From positions 62,001 through 126,000 of the forward strand of contig JAEWTW010000017.1 in assembly GCA_023397655.1 (NCBI GenBank): DNA of 64,000 nucleotides, given 5' to 3'. This document shows, one piece after another, positions 36,174 through 44,767 of this stretch. The DNA comes from Bacillota bacterium. Its GTDB lineage: Bacteria; Bacillota; Clostridia; Christensenellales; SZUA-584. The notes beneath the pieces were generated by a model. It was not told where the DNA came from. It searched no databases and was given only the letters and a program-made list of their open reading frames with translations. The translations under genes and the position numbers were made by a program. Each line of letters opens with the position of its first letter. The first letter of the stretch is position 1.

Positions 36174-38429
36174 TTAGTTGTAAAGCTCACCGAGCTTTCT
36201 GCTGAGATCTCGTGTTGCTGCAGCGCCCTTGCTGGCCGTATAATCGCCGAAGTGATTTTCCATTTTTATTGTCACGTTCCGGTTGGTGCTGTACGAATAG
36301 TTACTGTAGCTGCTTCCAACCGGTTCCATAGATGCCTGAAGACTGCTTGCCGCGCGCGAAATGCTGTTCGTTGCGTTTCCGGTTGATGCTGCGCCCATGC
36401 CCGACGCTGCGTCCGCTATTGCCGCTCTCAGAGTTGCCGTAAGCTTACGAGATATGTAATCCTCGCCATCCGCAAAGCCGTCGCCAACGCCCTTAGCAAG
36501 GTTTTCTCCGAGCCGTAGCATCGTTTCGCGTTCATTGGCTATGGTTGTTCTTACATTCGCGAGTGCAGTCTGAACCTCTTTGTACAGGTCTTCGTGGGCT
36601 TTCGCTGCCGCTGCATTGGCATCAGCACCCATCTTTTCATAGTAGCCGACCCACTCCTGCAGCTGTTCATCGGTCATGTTGTTGAGCGCTCTGACCTCGT
36701 TGTATGCCTCTGGTCCCATGTCGCGGATGCGCTTCAGCAGGCCTTCATCAATACCACGCGCGGCCAGTTTATCCATCTCATCAGCCCAATCGCTCATGAT
36801 ATCCGTCTGGCCCTCTGCGTTCTCAAGCAGCGTCTCGGACATCTTGTCAAGATCCTTTTGACTCTCGATGATCTCGCCGTTGAATTTTCCGAATATGCCA
36901 CCAAGGTCTGCGATGAACGATTCTGCCGTAGATTTTACAGTGTCCTGATATTCTTTAAATTTTGCCTGATAAGTTTCCTGCGCGGCGAATATCCTCTCAT
37001 ATGATGCGTCATGATGAGCTGCCATGGCCTGTACAGCCCACGATGCCGCATCGGCACCTTCTATTACTTGACTGTAAGCCTCATCCTGTGCCTGTGCCCA
37101 TGTTATCGTGCCGTTGCTGGTCTCATAAATTGCATTTTGCAGAAGCCAAACGCGGTGCGTGAAATCATCCGTTTCTAGCCCTGCGGCCTTCGCGCCAATC
37201 TGCCAATATTCCAATGAATCTATCTCAGCATCGGTCATGCCCTGTATCAGGTACCCGATTCTGGTGAACCCTTCGACCAGTATCGGCATAGCGTTGTCCC
37301 ATGTGCTCTTAACATAGTTCATGGAAACGCCCCATTCGTATGTGGCCGCAGATAGTTTGAGCCCTTCGGCCTCTGCTACTGCGCTGGCGCGTTCCATTTC
37401 ATCGTCAAGCTTCCCAAGTACAGCAACGTAACCTTTGTTCAGAACAATACCGCTCTTGCGCGCTTCATCCGCATATTTTTTCAATGCGCCGGATCCCGCT
37501 TTTATCAACGGCATTAGGTCTTGGTATGATTTCCCGAATAAATCCTGTGCAGCAGCTTCACGCTCTGTCTCATTTGCCATCGCACCAATGGCATCCACAG
37601 CCTGATAAAACAATAGCTCGCTGTCCTTCAGGGCATCGTTTGAATCCTTGATGGACAGACGCATGCCGCCTGCTGTTTCAATGTAGTCGTTTCCTGCTAT
37701 TTTCGCTTTGTTTATCTCGGCGACTAAACGGGCCATGCCCTTTACCATGTCTGCAGCTTCTGTATCAACAAAGCGCTGCGCGTATCCGAGCTCCTGAAGG
37801 GTGTCAACGGCGACTCCCGCTCGAATAGATTGGGTGAGCAGTTCATCGCCCCAATCTGCTGAGTCTTCGAAAGTATCCCACAGTTTCCCCACAGCGCTTG
37901 TCAACAGAGCTACAACGCCTGCAACGGTCATAAACTGGCCAAATGAGGATGATGCAAAATCCTTAACCTGTGATTTTAATGCGTTTGTCTTATCTCCCGC
38001 CCGTTTTACATCGTTGCCCATTTCTGTAGCTTCATTGCCGGCGCGCTCTTCAGCCGATGCTATATCCTTTAAAGCCTGATCGTTCTGTGAGAGCTCTCCC
38101 TCCATTTTATTGAGCGCAGCCTGGGCATTATTGAGCTGGATCCTGTATCCGTCCGTTTTTTGGTCGGCCTCACCGTATGATGCGGCGCTGTCTTGTACCG
38201 CCTGAGACAGCGCCCTTACAATCTCTTCCTGCTGGCTGATCTGCTTTGTGAGCACCTGGTTCTTTGCGGTCAGAGATTCAACAGAACCACGGTTATTATT
38301 GAATGCGGCTGTAACGGCCTTACTCTCGGAATCAAGCACGCGCATTTCACGCTGGGCTTCGGCAAGGCCTTTTTTAAATTCCTTTTCGCCGTCCAGCGCC
38401 AGCGTCGTTTTGATTTCACGCTTGTTCAC
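36174..38429 (-). CDS. Phage tail tape measure protein
   Basis: 751 residues, mostly long helices (residues 1-140 coiled coil: AEAQREMRVLDSESKAVTAA), then a hydrophobic membrane-active stretch (FMTVAGVVALLTSAVGKLW) and more helical sequence. Tape measure length sets tail length; this one implies a short to medium tail of about 110 nm at 0.15 nm per residue. Starts at GTG 38429, which overlaps the stop of the frameshifted gpGT extension by 4 bases. Located between the tail chaperones and Dit, as in lambda-like tails. Confidence 0.93.
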   Translation of the reverse strand: MNKREIKTTLALDGEKEFKKGLAEAQREMRVLDSESKAVTAAFNNNRGSVESLTAKNQVLTKQISQQEEIVRALSQAVQDSAASYGEADQKTDGYRIQLNNAQAALNKMEGELSQNDQALKDIASAEERAGNEATEMGNDVKRAGDKTNALKSQVKDFASSSFGQFMTVAGVVALLTSAVGKLWDTFEDSADWGDELLTQSIRAGVAVDTLQELGYAQRFVDTEAADMVKGMARLVAEINKAKIAGNDYIETAGGMRLSIKDSNDALKDSELLFYQAVDAIGAMANETEREAAAQDLFGKSYQDLMPLIKAGSGALKKYADEARKSGIVLNKGYVAVLGKLDDEMERASAVAEAEGLKLSAATYEWGVSMNYVKSTWDNAMPILVEGFTRIGYLIQGMTDAEIDSLEYWQIGAKAAGLETDDFTHRVWLLQNAIYETSNGTITWAQAQDEAYSQVIEGADAASWAVQAMAAHHDASYERIFAAQETYQAKFKEYQDTVKSTAESFIADLGGIFGKFNGEIIESQKDLDKMSETLLENAEGQTDIMSDWADEMDKLAARGIDEGLLKRIRDMGPEAYNEVRALNNMTDEQLQEWVGYYEKMGADANAAAAKAHEDLYKEVQTALANVRTTIANERETMLRLGENLAKGVGDGFADGEDYISRKLTATLRAAIADAASGMGAASTGNATNSISRAASSLQASMEPVGSSYSNYSYSTNRNVTIKMENHFGDYTASKGAAATRDLSRKLGELYN

Positions 38430-39063
38430 TCAAAATCACCGTCCTTCTGTTTAACCCGCTTGAATCCGTGCAGGCGCTCATCGTACTGCTGCCTGACCGA
38501 AAAGAGATCCATTATGTAGCCCGGACACGTGAGCCAAGCTTCGCGCTCGCTGAGACCTGCGATCATCCCATATGCGATAAGGCGCAGCGGTTCTAGCTGC
38601 CCGCCGCGCCCTCTGCGTTTTTTATCTCGCTCAGAACCTCATCCTCTTCATCGTCGGCATCCTCAAGCTGACGCACCATACCCGATGTCACTGCCGCCAT
38701 CGCCTTATTCTTCAGCTTTATCATCAGGCCGGGGGCGCACAGTATTGCCGCTCTGCCGGCGTCGACCTTCTCTGCATCGGAAAGGTTGATCCCGGATTTG
38801 GCGAGAAGCGTTCTGAGTACGCCTTCCTCCGTCAAATGCTCAGCTTTGCCGCCATGCAGTATGTTTTCAATTTCAATACCCTGATTTGCCAGCAACGCCG
38901 TAAGCCACACCGTAGCCTCCCCCGTGCTCTCGTCGGCGTCCATCGCTTTTGCGAGTTCATTGAGCCCGCCATACTTGTTCTTCACTGCCTGTAGCGCCTG
39001 CGTGGTGAAAACAAGCGTGAGCTTTTTCCCTCCGAGTTTGATCGTTTGATCTTCCTGCTTCAT
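38426..39063 (-). CDS. Tail assembly chaperone fusion gpGT made by -1 frameshift
   Basis: The gpG frame contains the heptamer A-AAA-AAC (minus strand, 38623-38617) in the correct phase 8 codons before its stop. A -1 slip there continues with RRGRGGQLEPLRLIAYGMI, then EREAWLTCPGYIMDLFSV, and ends at 38426, overlapping the tape measure start. The extension is 60-odd residues and its Trp/Pro/Tyr content is typical of gpT. This is the lambda gpG/gpGT arrangement that loads the tape measure. Confidence 0.85.
38593..39063 (-). CDS. Tail assembly chaperone gpG
   Basis: 156-residue short product of the gpG/gpGT pair. N-terminal beta-strands (IKLGGKKLTLVFTTQALQAV) and a following helical domain match tail chaperones of Gram-positive siphoviruses. 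It sits between major tail protein and tape measure. It has an acidic C-terminus (EDADDEEDEVLSEIK), followed by the slippery heptamer at 38617-38623. Confidence 0.85.
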   Translation of the reverse strand: MKQEDQTIKLGGKKLTLVFTTQALQAVKNKYGGLNELAKAMDADESTGEATVWLTALLANQGIEIENILHGGKAEHLTEEGVLRTLLAKSGINLSDAEKVDAGRAAILCAPGLMIKLKNKAMAAVTSGMVRQLEDADDEEDEVLSEIKNAEGAAGS

Positions 39064-39106
39064 AAAAGTTATGGGCGGATTACTCCGCCCACATAACCCC
39101 CTTCCA

Positions 39107-39895
39107 TTACGTCCGAGTAACCAGCGACGCCACCGCAGCTTCGAGCAGCGTTTCAGCGTTGTCCACGCGCGTCTGCGACGGTGATGTCATTGCAGCCACG
39201 GCAACAGCCTCGGCCAGTGTGTTCGCGACATCCACCCAGCTCGCCGAGGTGTACTCCTCCGGGTCAAGCGCCTGCGCAGCCGTAATAGCCGCATTCAAGT
39301 TCGTCTTCGATGCCGGTTCCCCAATGTTGGCCTTCTCAGTCAGCCATGCGATAGCATCGGCTTCCGTGTTTGTAAATAACCGATCCCGCCACGTTTCATC
39401 CTCATCATCCAGTTTGAATATTTCGCCCTCAATCGTGGGTATCTGCCATTCAACTCCGGTTTCCGGTGCCTTCGTTTTGGCTTCCTCCGAAGGCTCGGTC
39501 CATTGCGTATCGTAATACCATATAGCAACTATTTTCCGAACGCCGTTGACACGCTTCACGCGGTAGTAGCCGTAACCGACTTCCGGAGAGTTGAATGCGC
39601 CACCATCTCTGAGAACGGTGTGGCCATCAACTACCCTTTCCTGCGAACCAAGCAGGTCAATGTTCGCCTGTTCGTCAAGGTCGGTGATCCCCTGAGTGAT
39701 GTTCCCTGACAGAAAGCCCTTGTCAGATTCGCGCATTGCATCGTCACCATTCAACTTTGCATCTGCAAACTCCAGTGCCACAGTAGCCTCAACCGCAAAG
39801 CTGTAGTTTCTGCCTGTCCCGTATACGGGCAGCGCACCGGAAGGCTTTGATGTTATCGGTGCGTATACCGGAAACTTTAAACCAATAAACGCCAT
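39107..39895 (-). CDS. Major tail protein with C-terminal FIVAR-like domain
   Basis: 262 residues. The N-terminal ~190 residues are the tail-tube fold of major tail proteins (MAFIGLKFPVYAPITSKPSG; FADAKLNGDDAMRESDKGF is a recognisable family block). The last ~70 residues, about 192-262, add a helical segment (TNLNAAITAAQALDPEEYT ... WVDVANTLAEAVAVAA) that matches the FIVAR/three-helix-bundle pattern of cell-surface proteins. Such decorations may bind host surface glycans or proteins. It lies just upstream of gpG. Confidence 0.85.
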   Translation of the reverse strand: MAFIGLKFPVYAPITSKPSGALPVYGTGRNYSFAVEATVALEFADAKLNGDDAMRESDKGFLSGNITQGITDLDEQANIDLLGSQERVVDGHTVLRDGGAFNSPEVGYGYYRVKRVNGVRKIVAIWYYDTQWTEPSEEAKTKAPETGVEWQIPTIEGEIFKLDDEDETWRDRLFTNTEADAIAWLTEKANIGEPASKTNLNAAITAAQALDPEEYTSASWVDVANTLAEAVAVAAMTSPSQTRVDNAETLLEAAVASLVTRT

Positions 39896-39896
39896 A

Positions 39897-40316
39897 TCAT
39901 TTCATCCCTTTCTTTTCTAAAATTCCGTCGAATTTCTCTTCCATGACCCGCTGAACGCGCGGGCCGGCCATTTCATCCGCATCATCGACAAAATGCGTGG
40001 CGTCAATGTTTGCTGACCCGTAGTTATTGATAAAGGCTTTTTCAGCGTTCCGGACGCCTTTGCGATCTTTCCCTTGAGGGTAAATGTCGATCTGTTTTAT
40101 CCCCGCCACGGTTTTTGGCTGGTGCGAAAATCCAATAGATTCGATCATGTCGCCAGTATCCTTTAACCCATGTGCCGCAGCCGCAAACCGCCATGACTCT
40201 TTCACCTCTTCGGCTCCGGCCATCAGCATCTCGTCCGCAGCCTCGCCAGCCAGTTCGCCGATGCTCTTCATGTCCTTGATGATGTTATCGATGCCGGACG
40301 TACTAAAGCGTGCCAC
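39897..40316 (-). CDS. HK97 gp10-like tail component
   Basis: 139 residues with the gp10-like pattern: N-terminal SGIDNIIKDMKSIGELAGEA helix, a central strand/turn region and a C-terminal helix ending in the basic GPRVQRVMEEKFDGILEKK. Situated between the head-tail connectors and the major tail protein, its usual place. It helps join head and tail. Its start directly abuts the next gene's stop. Confidence 0.82.
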   Translation of the reverse strand: MARFSTSGIDNIIKDMKSIGELAGEAADEMLMAGAEEVKESWRFAAAAHGLKDTGDMIESIGFSHQPKTVAGIKQIDIYPQGKDRKGVRNAEKAFINNYGSANIDATHFVDDADEMAGPRVQRVMEEKFDGILEKKGMK

Positions 40317-40628
40317 CTAATCCACCTCACATGTCCAAATATGATGAATGTATCCTGATTCTGTCTCGGCGACGGTCAGCGGCCCCGAGAAAGCAATGTC
40401 GTTGTCATTCAGCATCTCTGTTATTGCCGCCACTATCGGGTCATCCTCGATTTTGGTGAACCTGTCAATCTGGACCTTTGGAATACTGTCAACGATCCTG
40501 TCATCGCCCCTCAGGTTGTTTGTGTCGTACTCATGCCATACAGTATAGTTCGGGCGCAGCGCGTTCTTGTACCGCTTGGCTGTGGGATCAGCCGCCACCA
40601 GCTCCGTCTTAAAATCATTCAACGTCAT
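40317..40628 (-). CDS. Phage tail terminator-like/minor structural protein
   Basis: 103 residues placed between the gp10-like gene and the head-closure gene. The position and size fit a tail terminator or minor capsid protein; strands (YTVWHEYDTNNLRGDDRIV, VQIDRFTKIEDDPIVAAI) fit a small alpha-beta fold. No decisive motif; assigned by gene order. It overlaps the head-closure gene by 14 bases. Confidence 0.65.
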   Translation of the reverse strand: MTLNDFKTELVAADPTAKRYKNALRPNYTVWHEYDTNNLRGDDRIVDSIPKVQIDRFTKIEDDPIVAAITEMLNDNDIAFSGPLTVAETESGYIHHIWTCEVD

Positions 40629-40971
40629 AATCTGTCACCACCCGGCTCAGATTTAGATCCGTTATCAGCTCTTTGCTGTCTTCGTCGTACCCGTGATACG
40701 CCCGTTCCACCTTGTACCGCTTTCCATCCGCCAGGTCCAACAGCGTTTGCCGGTTCACCCGCTTGTCCTGTAATATTCTGATACGCGCGCTGATCTCAAC
40801 CGACTCCTGCAGCTCCGTCTCGAAAACGGGATTACTCTCAAACCCAAGCTCTCCGTACCACACCTCTGCTAACGCCGGCAGCTTTGCGGTTAGCACGGGC
40901 ATGCCCCCCGCTTCTGATGTATCCTCGATCTTGTAAATACTGCACAAGCCCGTATCAATCATCATCCGCAT
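40615..40971 (-). CDS. Phage head closure protein
   Basis: 118 residues. Beta-rich small protein (VLTAKLPALAEVWYGELGFE, VEISARIRILQDKRVNRQTL) resembling head-closure (SPP1 gp16-like) proteins, with a C-terminal DLNLSRVVTDYDVE. The ATG at 40971 has AAGGA upstream; longer in-frame extensions fall in the preceding gene. Order connector, closure, terminator, gp10-like, major tail is standard. Confidence 0.75.
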   Translation of the reverse strand: MRMMIDTGLCSIYKIEDTSEAGGMPVLTAKLPALAEVWYGELGFESNPVFETELQESVEISARIRILQDKRVNRQTLLDLADGKRYKVERAYHGYDEDSKELITDLNLSRVVTDYDVE

Positions 40972-41248
40972 CACGTCCTTTTGAAGACAGCCACCGCTCA
41001 CGGATCCGGAGGGACAGCCATTGCGGCATGCCCCCCGGCTCATCGCGGCTTTTGTAACGCCAGTGGGCGTAGTCCACGAGCAGCATCGTATCGTCGGTGT
41101 CTACCTGCAGCACTATCCCTTTTCTAGTCAACTCTGCCTCCGTTGCAGACAGGAGCGGACTCAGAAGGTCGTCCAGCAGTGTATCCGTCGATTTGCGGTT
41201 CAGTCTAATTTTAAGTAGCGGCAATGCCGCATCTGTCAATGCGCTCAT
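40955..41248 (-). CDS. Phage head-tail connector (gp6-like)
   Basis: 97 residues, mainly helical, with LRIRERWLSSKG near the end and DTDDTMLLVDYAHWRYKS in the middle, as in HK97 gp6-like connector proteins. It follows the capsid gene by 30 bases. Forms the ring under the portal. Confidence 0.78.
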   Translation of the reverse strand: MSALTDAALPLLKIRLNRKSTDTLLDDLLSPLLSATEAELTRKGIVLQVDTDDTMLLVDYAHWRYKSRDEPGGMPQWLSLRIRERWLSSKGRDADDD

Positions 41249-41278
41249 GGACTATCCCACCTTTCACTTCGGTTCCGA

Positions 41279-42985
41279 CTACGCCTTCGCCACAACCTGG
41301 GCGCTGCCGACCTTGATAGCCCGCCCGTTGGCGTCGAACTCGACCATCGTTATGACCGTACCGGTCGCCGCGGTGATGTCGTCCGGGCTCGTAAACACAG
41401 TGTAACCCGTGCTCGCGTCGCCGCTCTTCACTCTTGCAGCCTTGCCGCCAATCTTGTAACCCAGCGTCGTGCCGGATGCTTCAGCGCCGGCAACCGTGAT
41501 CAGCGTGTCGCCGGAAGCAGTACCCGCAACAGAGGTCACGGCCAGCGTGCCAAGCTCGGTATTGGCGTAATCCTTCGGGAACGTGCTGCTCGTTGCCGCA
41601 TCGGTATTGTCGTAGCTCACGATCACAAACGCCTCCCCAAATACGGGATGCCCGTCATACCGGGCGTATCCCTTTATGCCCGTCAGGTTCTCCTGAAACT
41701 TCGCATGGCTTGACGATTCCACCTTAGACCCTTCGCGCTCCACCAGATTGTAGACGCTGCCGTAACCACCAGAGATCTCGTAATCGCCCGTGATTTCGAG
41801 TTCGACAATGTCGCCGCCTATGATCGGCATCTGGCCCTTCACGCCGGCCACGAGTGCCGCGGCCGCGTCGAAAGCCAACGCTTTGGCCATAATATCAGTG
41901 TGCGTCTTCCGGTTCATTATCCAGAAGCATTCGCCATTTGAGTAATTCGGTTTCGCAACCCCGAGCGCCGCGATCAGTGCCGCGAAGAACGCTGCACCCG
42001 TTAAGCTCCCGATGTTAAGCTTAATGATGTTGGAGGAATGAAGGTCTGTCCACGCAGGCGCATTAGTGCCCCAGTCGGACGGCTTCGATGTCTGCGCGAG
42101 CCGAGTGACATAACCCAAAGGCATCTTGCTGCCGGTGCCAAACGGGATGGCGCGGTCGATGCCTTTGCCGATAGCCTGCGCCAGCTGCGTCATGATCTCG
42201 CTGCCGAGCGCCATATCGCTGTCTTCCAGCAGCGTGTTGTGAATCCAGATGATGCCGCCGACCATGTAGCCGTCCACCTCAATCTGGTTGAGCGACATAT
42301 CCAGCTCATTCAGCGCGCCGGTAGCCTCCATCCAGACGCCTTCCGGAACGCCGCCCATAATGTTCTGGCGAGCCTTGCCCTTGACCTGCTTCAGCGTCAC
42401 ATACTTGAGCAGCTTGGAATACTGCTCCATGTTGTCCCGCAGCACGTCCAGCATCACTTCCGGGATCGTCAGCTCGCCGTTGGTAACGCCGCGGGTTTTG
42501 ATCGCGCGAACGCTCTCAATGAACCCCTTTACGGCATCCTGAGCAAAGAAGCGGCTGCGCTCTTCGCGGGACATGCCAAAAAATCTCTTCCTGTTCTCCA
42601 TGTGTTTATTGTCCTTCCTTTCATCTGCCGCCGGCGTCGGTGCCGGGGTTGGTTTCGGTTTGCTGCGCTCGTCCAAGTCCTTCAGTTCAGCTTCAAGGCC
42701 CTGAATCTCCGTTTCGAGCTCACTCTTGGCCGTGTCGTGCCCGGCCTGCTCTTCGTCATAAGCCGCTTTGTCAGCCTCAAAAGCCGTGACAGATTCCTCG
42801 ACAGCAGCCTTCTCTTCGTCGGGCGTATCGTCCTTGACTTCATCGACTGCCGCTTCCAACTCAGCCTCGCGCGTCTCCAGCCCCGTTTTACGGGTTAAAA
42901 AATCCGCGTCCTTGGCGCGGAGTGTTTCCAGCTGGGCTTTGGCGGCCTCAATCTTTTTTCTCAGTATCAGTTGTCTGAGTGCCAT
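41279..42985 (-). CDS. HK97-fold major capsid protein with N-terminal coiled-coil (delta) domain
   Basis: 568 residues. The N-terminal 1-115 is a charged coiled coil (IEAAKAQLETLRAKDADFLT ... LETEIQGLEAELKDLDERS) of the HK97 delta/scaffold type, linked through a Pro-rich stretch to the capsid core (about 130-480; EGVWMEATGALNELDMSLNQ, ALGVAKPNYSNGECFWIMN). The last ~90 residues (after TELGTLAVTSVAG) look like an added decoration domain. An internal ATG at 42601 (residue 129) has GGAAGGAC about 9 bases upstream, so a shorter core protein may also be made directly. Confidence 0.92.
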   Translation of the reverse strand: MALRQLILRKKIEAAKAQLETLRAKDADFLTRKTGLETREAELEAAVDEVKDDTPDEEKAAVEESVTAFEADKAAYDEEQAGHDTAKSELETEIQGLEAELKDLDERSKPKPTPAPTPAADERKDNKHMENRKRFFGMSREERSRFFAQDAVKGFIESVRAIKTRGVTNGELTIPEVMLDVLRDNMEQYSKLLKYVTLKQVKGKARQNIMGGVPEGVWMEATGALNELDMSLNQIEVDGYMVGGIIWIHNTLLEDSDMALGSEIMTQLAQAIGKGIDRAIPFGTGSKMPLGYVTRLAQTSKPSDWGTNAPAWTDLHSSNIIKLNIGSLTGAAFFAALIAALGVAKPNYSNGECFWIMNRKTHTDIMAKALAFDAAAALVAGVKGQMPIIGGDIVELEITGDYEISGGYGSVYNLVEREGSKVESSSHAKFQENLTGIKGYARYDGHPVFGEAFVIVSYDNTDAATSSTFPKDYANTELGTLAVTSVAGTASGDTLITVAGAEASGTTLGYKIGGKAARVKSGDASTGYTVFTSPDDITAATGTVITMVEFDANGRAIKVGSAQVVAKA

Positions 42986-43550
42986 GTTTTAACCTGCCTT
43001 TCATCGTGTTCCGCCAGACCTCCGCCCGGCGCTTCCTGATTTGCTCATAATCCTTTTTGCGGGCGCTGACTGACGTGTCCTCATACGCCGGGAACGTCAC
43101 CACGCTGACCTCGTAAAGCTTGACCTTCTTGATCAGCCAGTGCACCGTGCCGTCCTCATTGTACTTGGTTTCCTCGTCGAGGATGTCAAAGCCGAAGCTG
43201 CACTGGTCTACGTCTCCGCGCTCCACCCGGGCGTAGAGGTTCAGGGCGTCCTGATCGCTGGGGTTGATCTTGACCCGACCCCACAGGCCGCGCGCGTCCA
43301 CCTTCAGTTCCAGGGTCGCCGCTTTGTTGCGTCCCAGCACCAGCCGCGTTTCATGATCGATCAGCGCCCGGATGTCGTCTGACAGCGCGCCGTCAAATGC
43401 GCCAGGGTCAATGCTTTCTGTCGCGCCTGGCCAGATTTCGTACACAGAACCGAACACAGCAAAGTAACCCTCAATGAACCTGTCCTCTCCGTCCTGCTGC
43501 GCCCTAAACTGCGTTTGAATCGACCGCGTCTGCCTTGCCGTTCTTTCCAT
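42948..43550 (-). CDS. HK97-family prohead protease
   Basis: About 200 residues, S78-family serine protease that cleaves the capsid delta domain. Signatures: IEGYFAVFGSVYEIWPG, the catalytic His in ALIDHETRLVLGR, and Ser in VDQCSFGFDILDEE, then LYEVSVVTFPAYEDTSVSAR. The ATG at 43550 is chosen; longer forms run into the portal coding region. It overlaps both the portal gene (stop at 43504) and the capsid gene start. Confidence 0.92.
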   Translation of the reverse strand: MERTARQTRSIQTQFRAQQDGEDRFIEGYFAVFGSVYEIWPGATESIDPGAFDGALSDDIRALIDHETRLVLGRNKAATLELKVDARGLWGRVKINPSDQDALNLYARVERGDVDQCSFGFDILDEETKYNEDGTVHWLIKKVKLYEVSVVTFPAYEDTSVSARKKDYEQIRKRRAEVWRNTMKGRLKHGTQTTDTEKKD

Positions 43551-44766
43551 TTTTCTCACCGCCCGTCTGTTGCAATTTTCCCTGCTCGCCAATCTTGGCG
43601 TATGGTATGTAGTTCTCCAGGATGGCCAGCTCAGACAGGCCCTCCCTGGGGGTGTACCCTATCCAGTCTCTCCCTTCATTGCGGTCTATCATGGCTCGGT
43701 CCACAAGATTACACGCAACTTCCGCGATTTCTGTTAGGCTGTATGCATAAAGGCTCCGGGGATTGAACCGGAAATACCAATCCGGATTGATAAGCAGCTT
43801 GCGCGTCAGCTCCTGCTCGATCAGTCGCGCTTTCGGTAGCACGCCGGCCGAGATGAAGTTGTTATAAGCATCCTTATCAAAATTCCCTTCACCCAATAAA
43901 AATGGCGGGATATTGAATATCGCCGCCGCAGTGCGCTTATCGATGGCCAGGCTGTCGCTGATTGCGAGGTCGCGTATCGTAAGCGGTTTGACTTCCTTGA
44001 CATCAAAAGCCTCTGCCGGAATAAACCACGGCTTCCCGTTTTCTGAGGAATCAAGGAATTGTTCACCGAGCGCCTGCCTCCCCTCCTTGCTGGCGAACTC
44101 TTCTGTTAGAGCATCCACCTTCACGATGATGGAGGGCATGGGTGAGCTCATGATGTCGTTTGTCGTCTGACGCGCCTGCTTCAGCGTTTTGGCGATATCC
44201 CGCAGCAGTACTCTGTAGCCGGTGCCCTTCCACGGTTTCTGCGGATCTGGATTGTCGATGAAGTGAAGCACCTCATCCGGTTCATATCGCACACCGCGGT
44301 ACATGATGTAATAGCCATATCCGGAGGGATCATCCATGATGTGCAACGCCGTCATATCAAACGGCTCGATATCATCCAGAATGCCGTTGCCGCTATAGTG
44401 GGGCAGCTGCACCGAGTTGCCGTCACCGTCCAGCATCATGTTGCGGACATTGCCCTGCATCCACGCCTTGCGTGTTGCGTATTTATTCGGGTTGATATCA
44501 ATCTTCCTGGACAGCTCATTCTTGATCCGGATGTCACCGTTCTTTGTGTTGCCCATCAGGTGGATCGTCATGGAGCTGATGAGATCCGCTACGCGGTTAG
44601 CCGCCGTCTGAATCTCCGGGCAGTCGATAAGCCTGGTGTATCCGCCGGTGCGCGTTAGCTCAGTCCAAATCCCCGGTGTTGTGAACCATGCGAGGCTAGA
44701 ACACGTTCTGCTCTGCTGGGGCTTAGGCTGCGCCCTGTTCGGGGGCCGCTTTTTGTGTTTGCTCAA
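43504..44766 (-). CDS. Phage portal protein
   Basis: 420 residues of HK97-type portal. Signatures are RVADLISSMTIHLMGNTKNG, GNVRNMMLDGDGNSVQ near residue 110, the DPSGYGYYIMYRGVRYEPDE region and the helical IFNIPPFLLGEGNFDKDAYN late in the sequence. Its start is two bases after the large terminase stop. Forms the DNA-entry dodecamer of the head. Confidence 0.95.
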   Translation of the reverse strand: MSKHKKRPPNRAQPKPQQSRTCSSLAWFTTPGIWTELTRTGGYTRLIDCPEIQTAANRVADLISSMTIHLMGNTKNGDIRIKNELSRKIDINPNKYATRKAWMQGNVRNMMLDGDGNSVQLPHYSGNGILDDIEPFDMTALHIMDDPSGYGYYIMYRGVRYEPDEVLHFIDNPDPQKPWKGTGYRVLLRDIAKTLKQARQTTNDIMSSPMPSIIVKVDALTEEFASKEGRQALGEQFLDSSENGKPWFIPAEAFDVKEVKPLTIRDLAISDSLAIDKRTAAAIFNIPPFLLGEGNFDKDAYNNFISAGVLPKARLIEQELTRKLLINPDWYFRFNPRSLYAYSLTEIAEVACNLVDRAMIDRNEGRDWIGYTPREGLSELAILENYIPYAKIGEQGKLQQTGGEKNGKNGKADAVDSNAV

Positions 44767-44767
44767 T

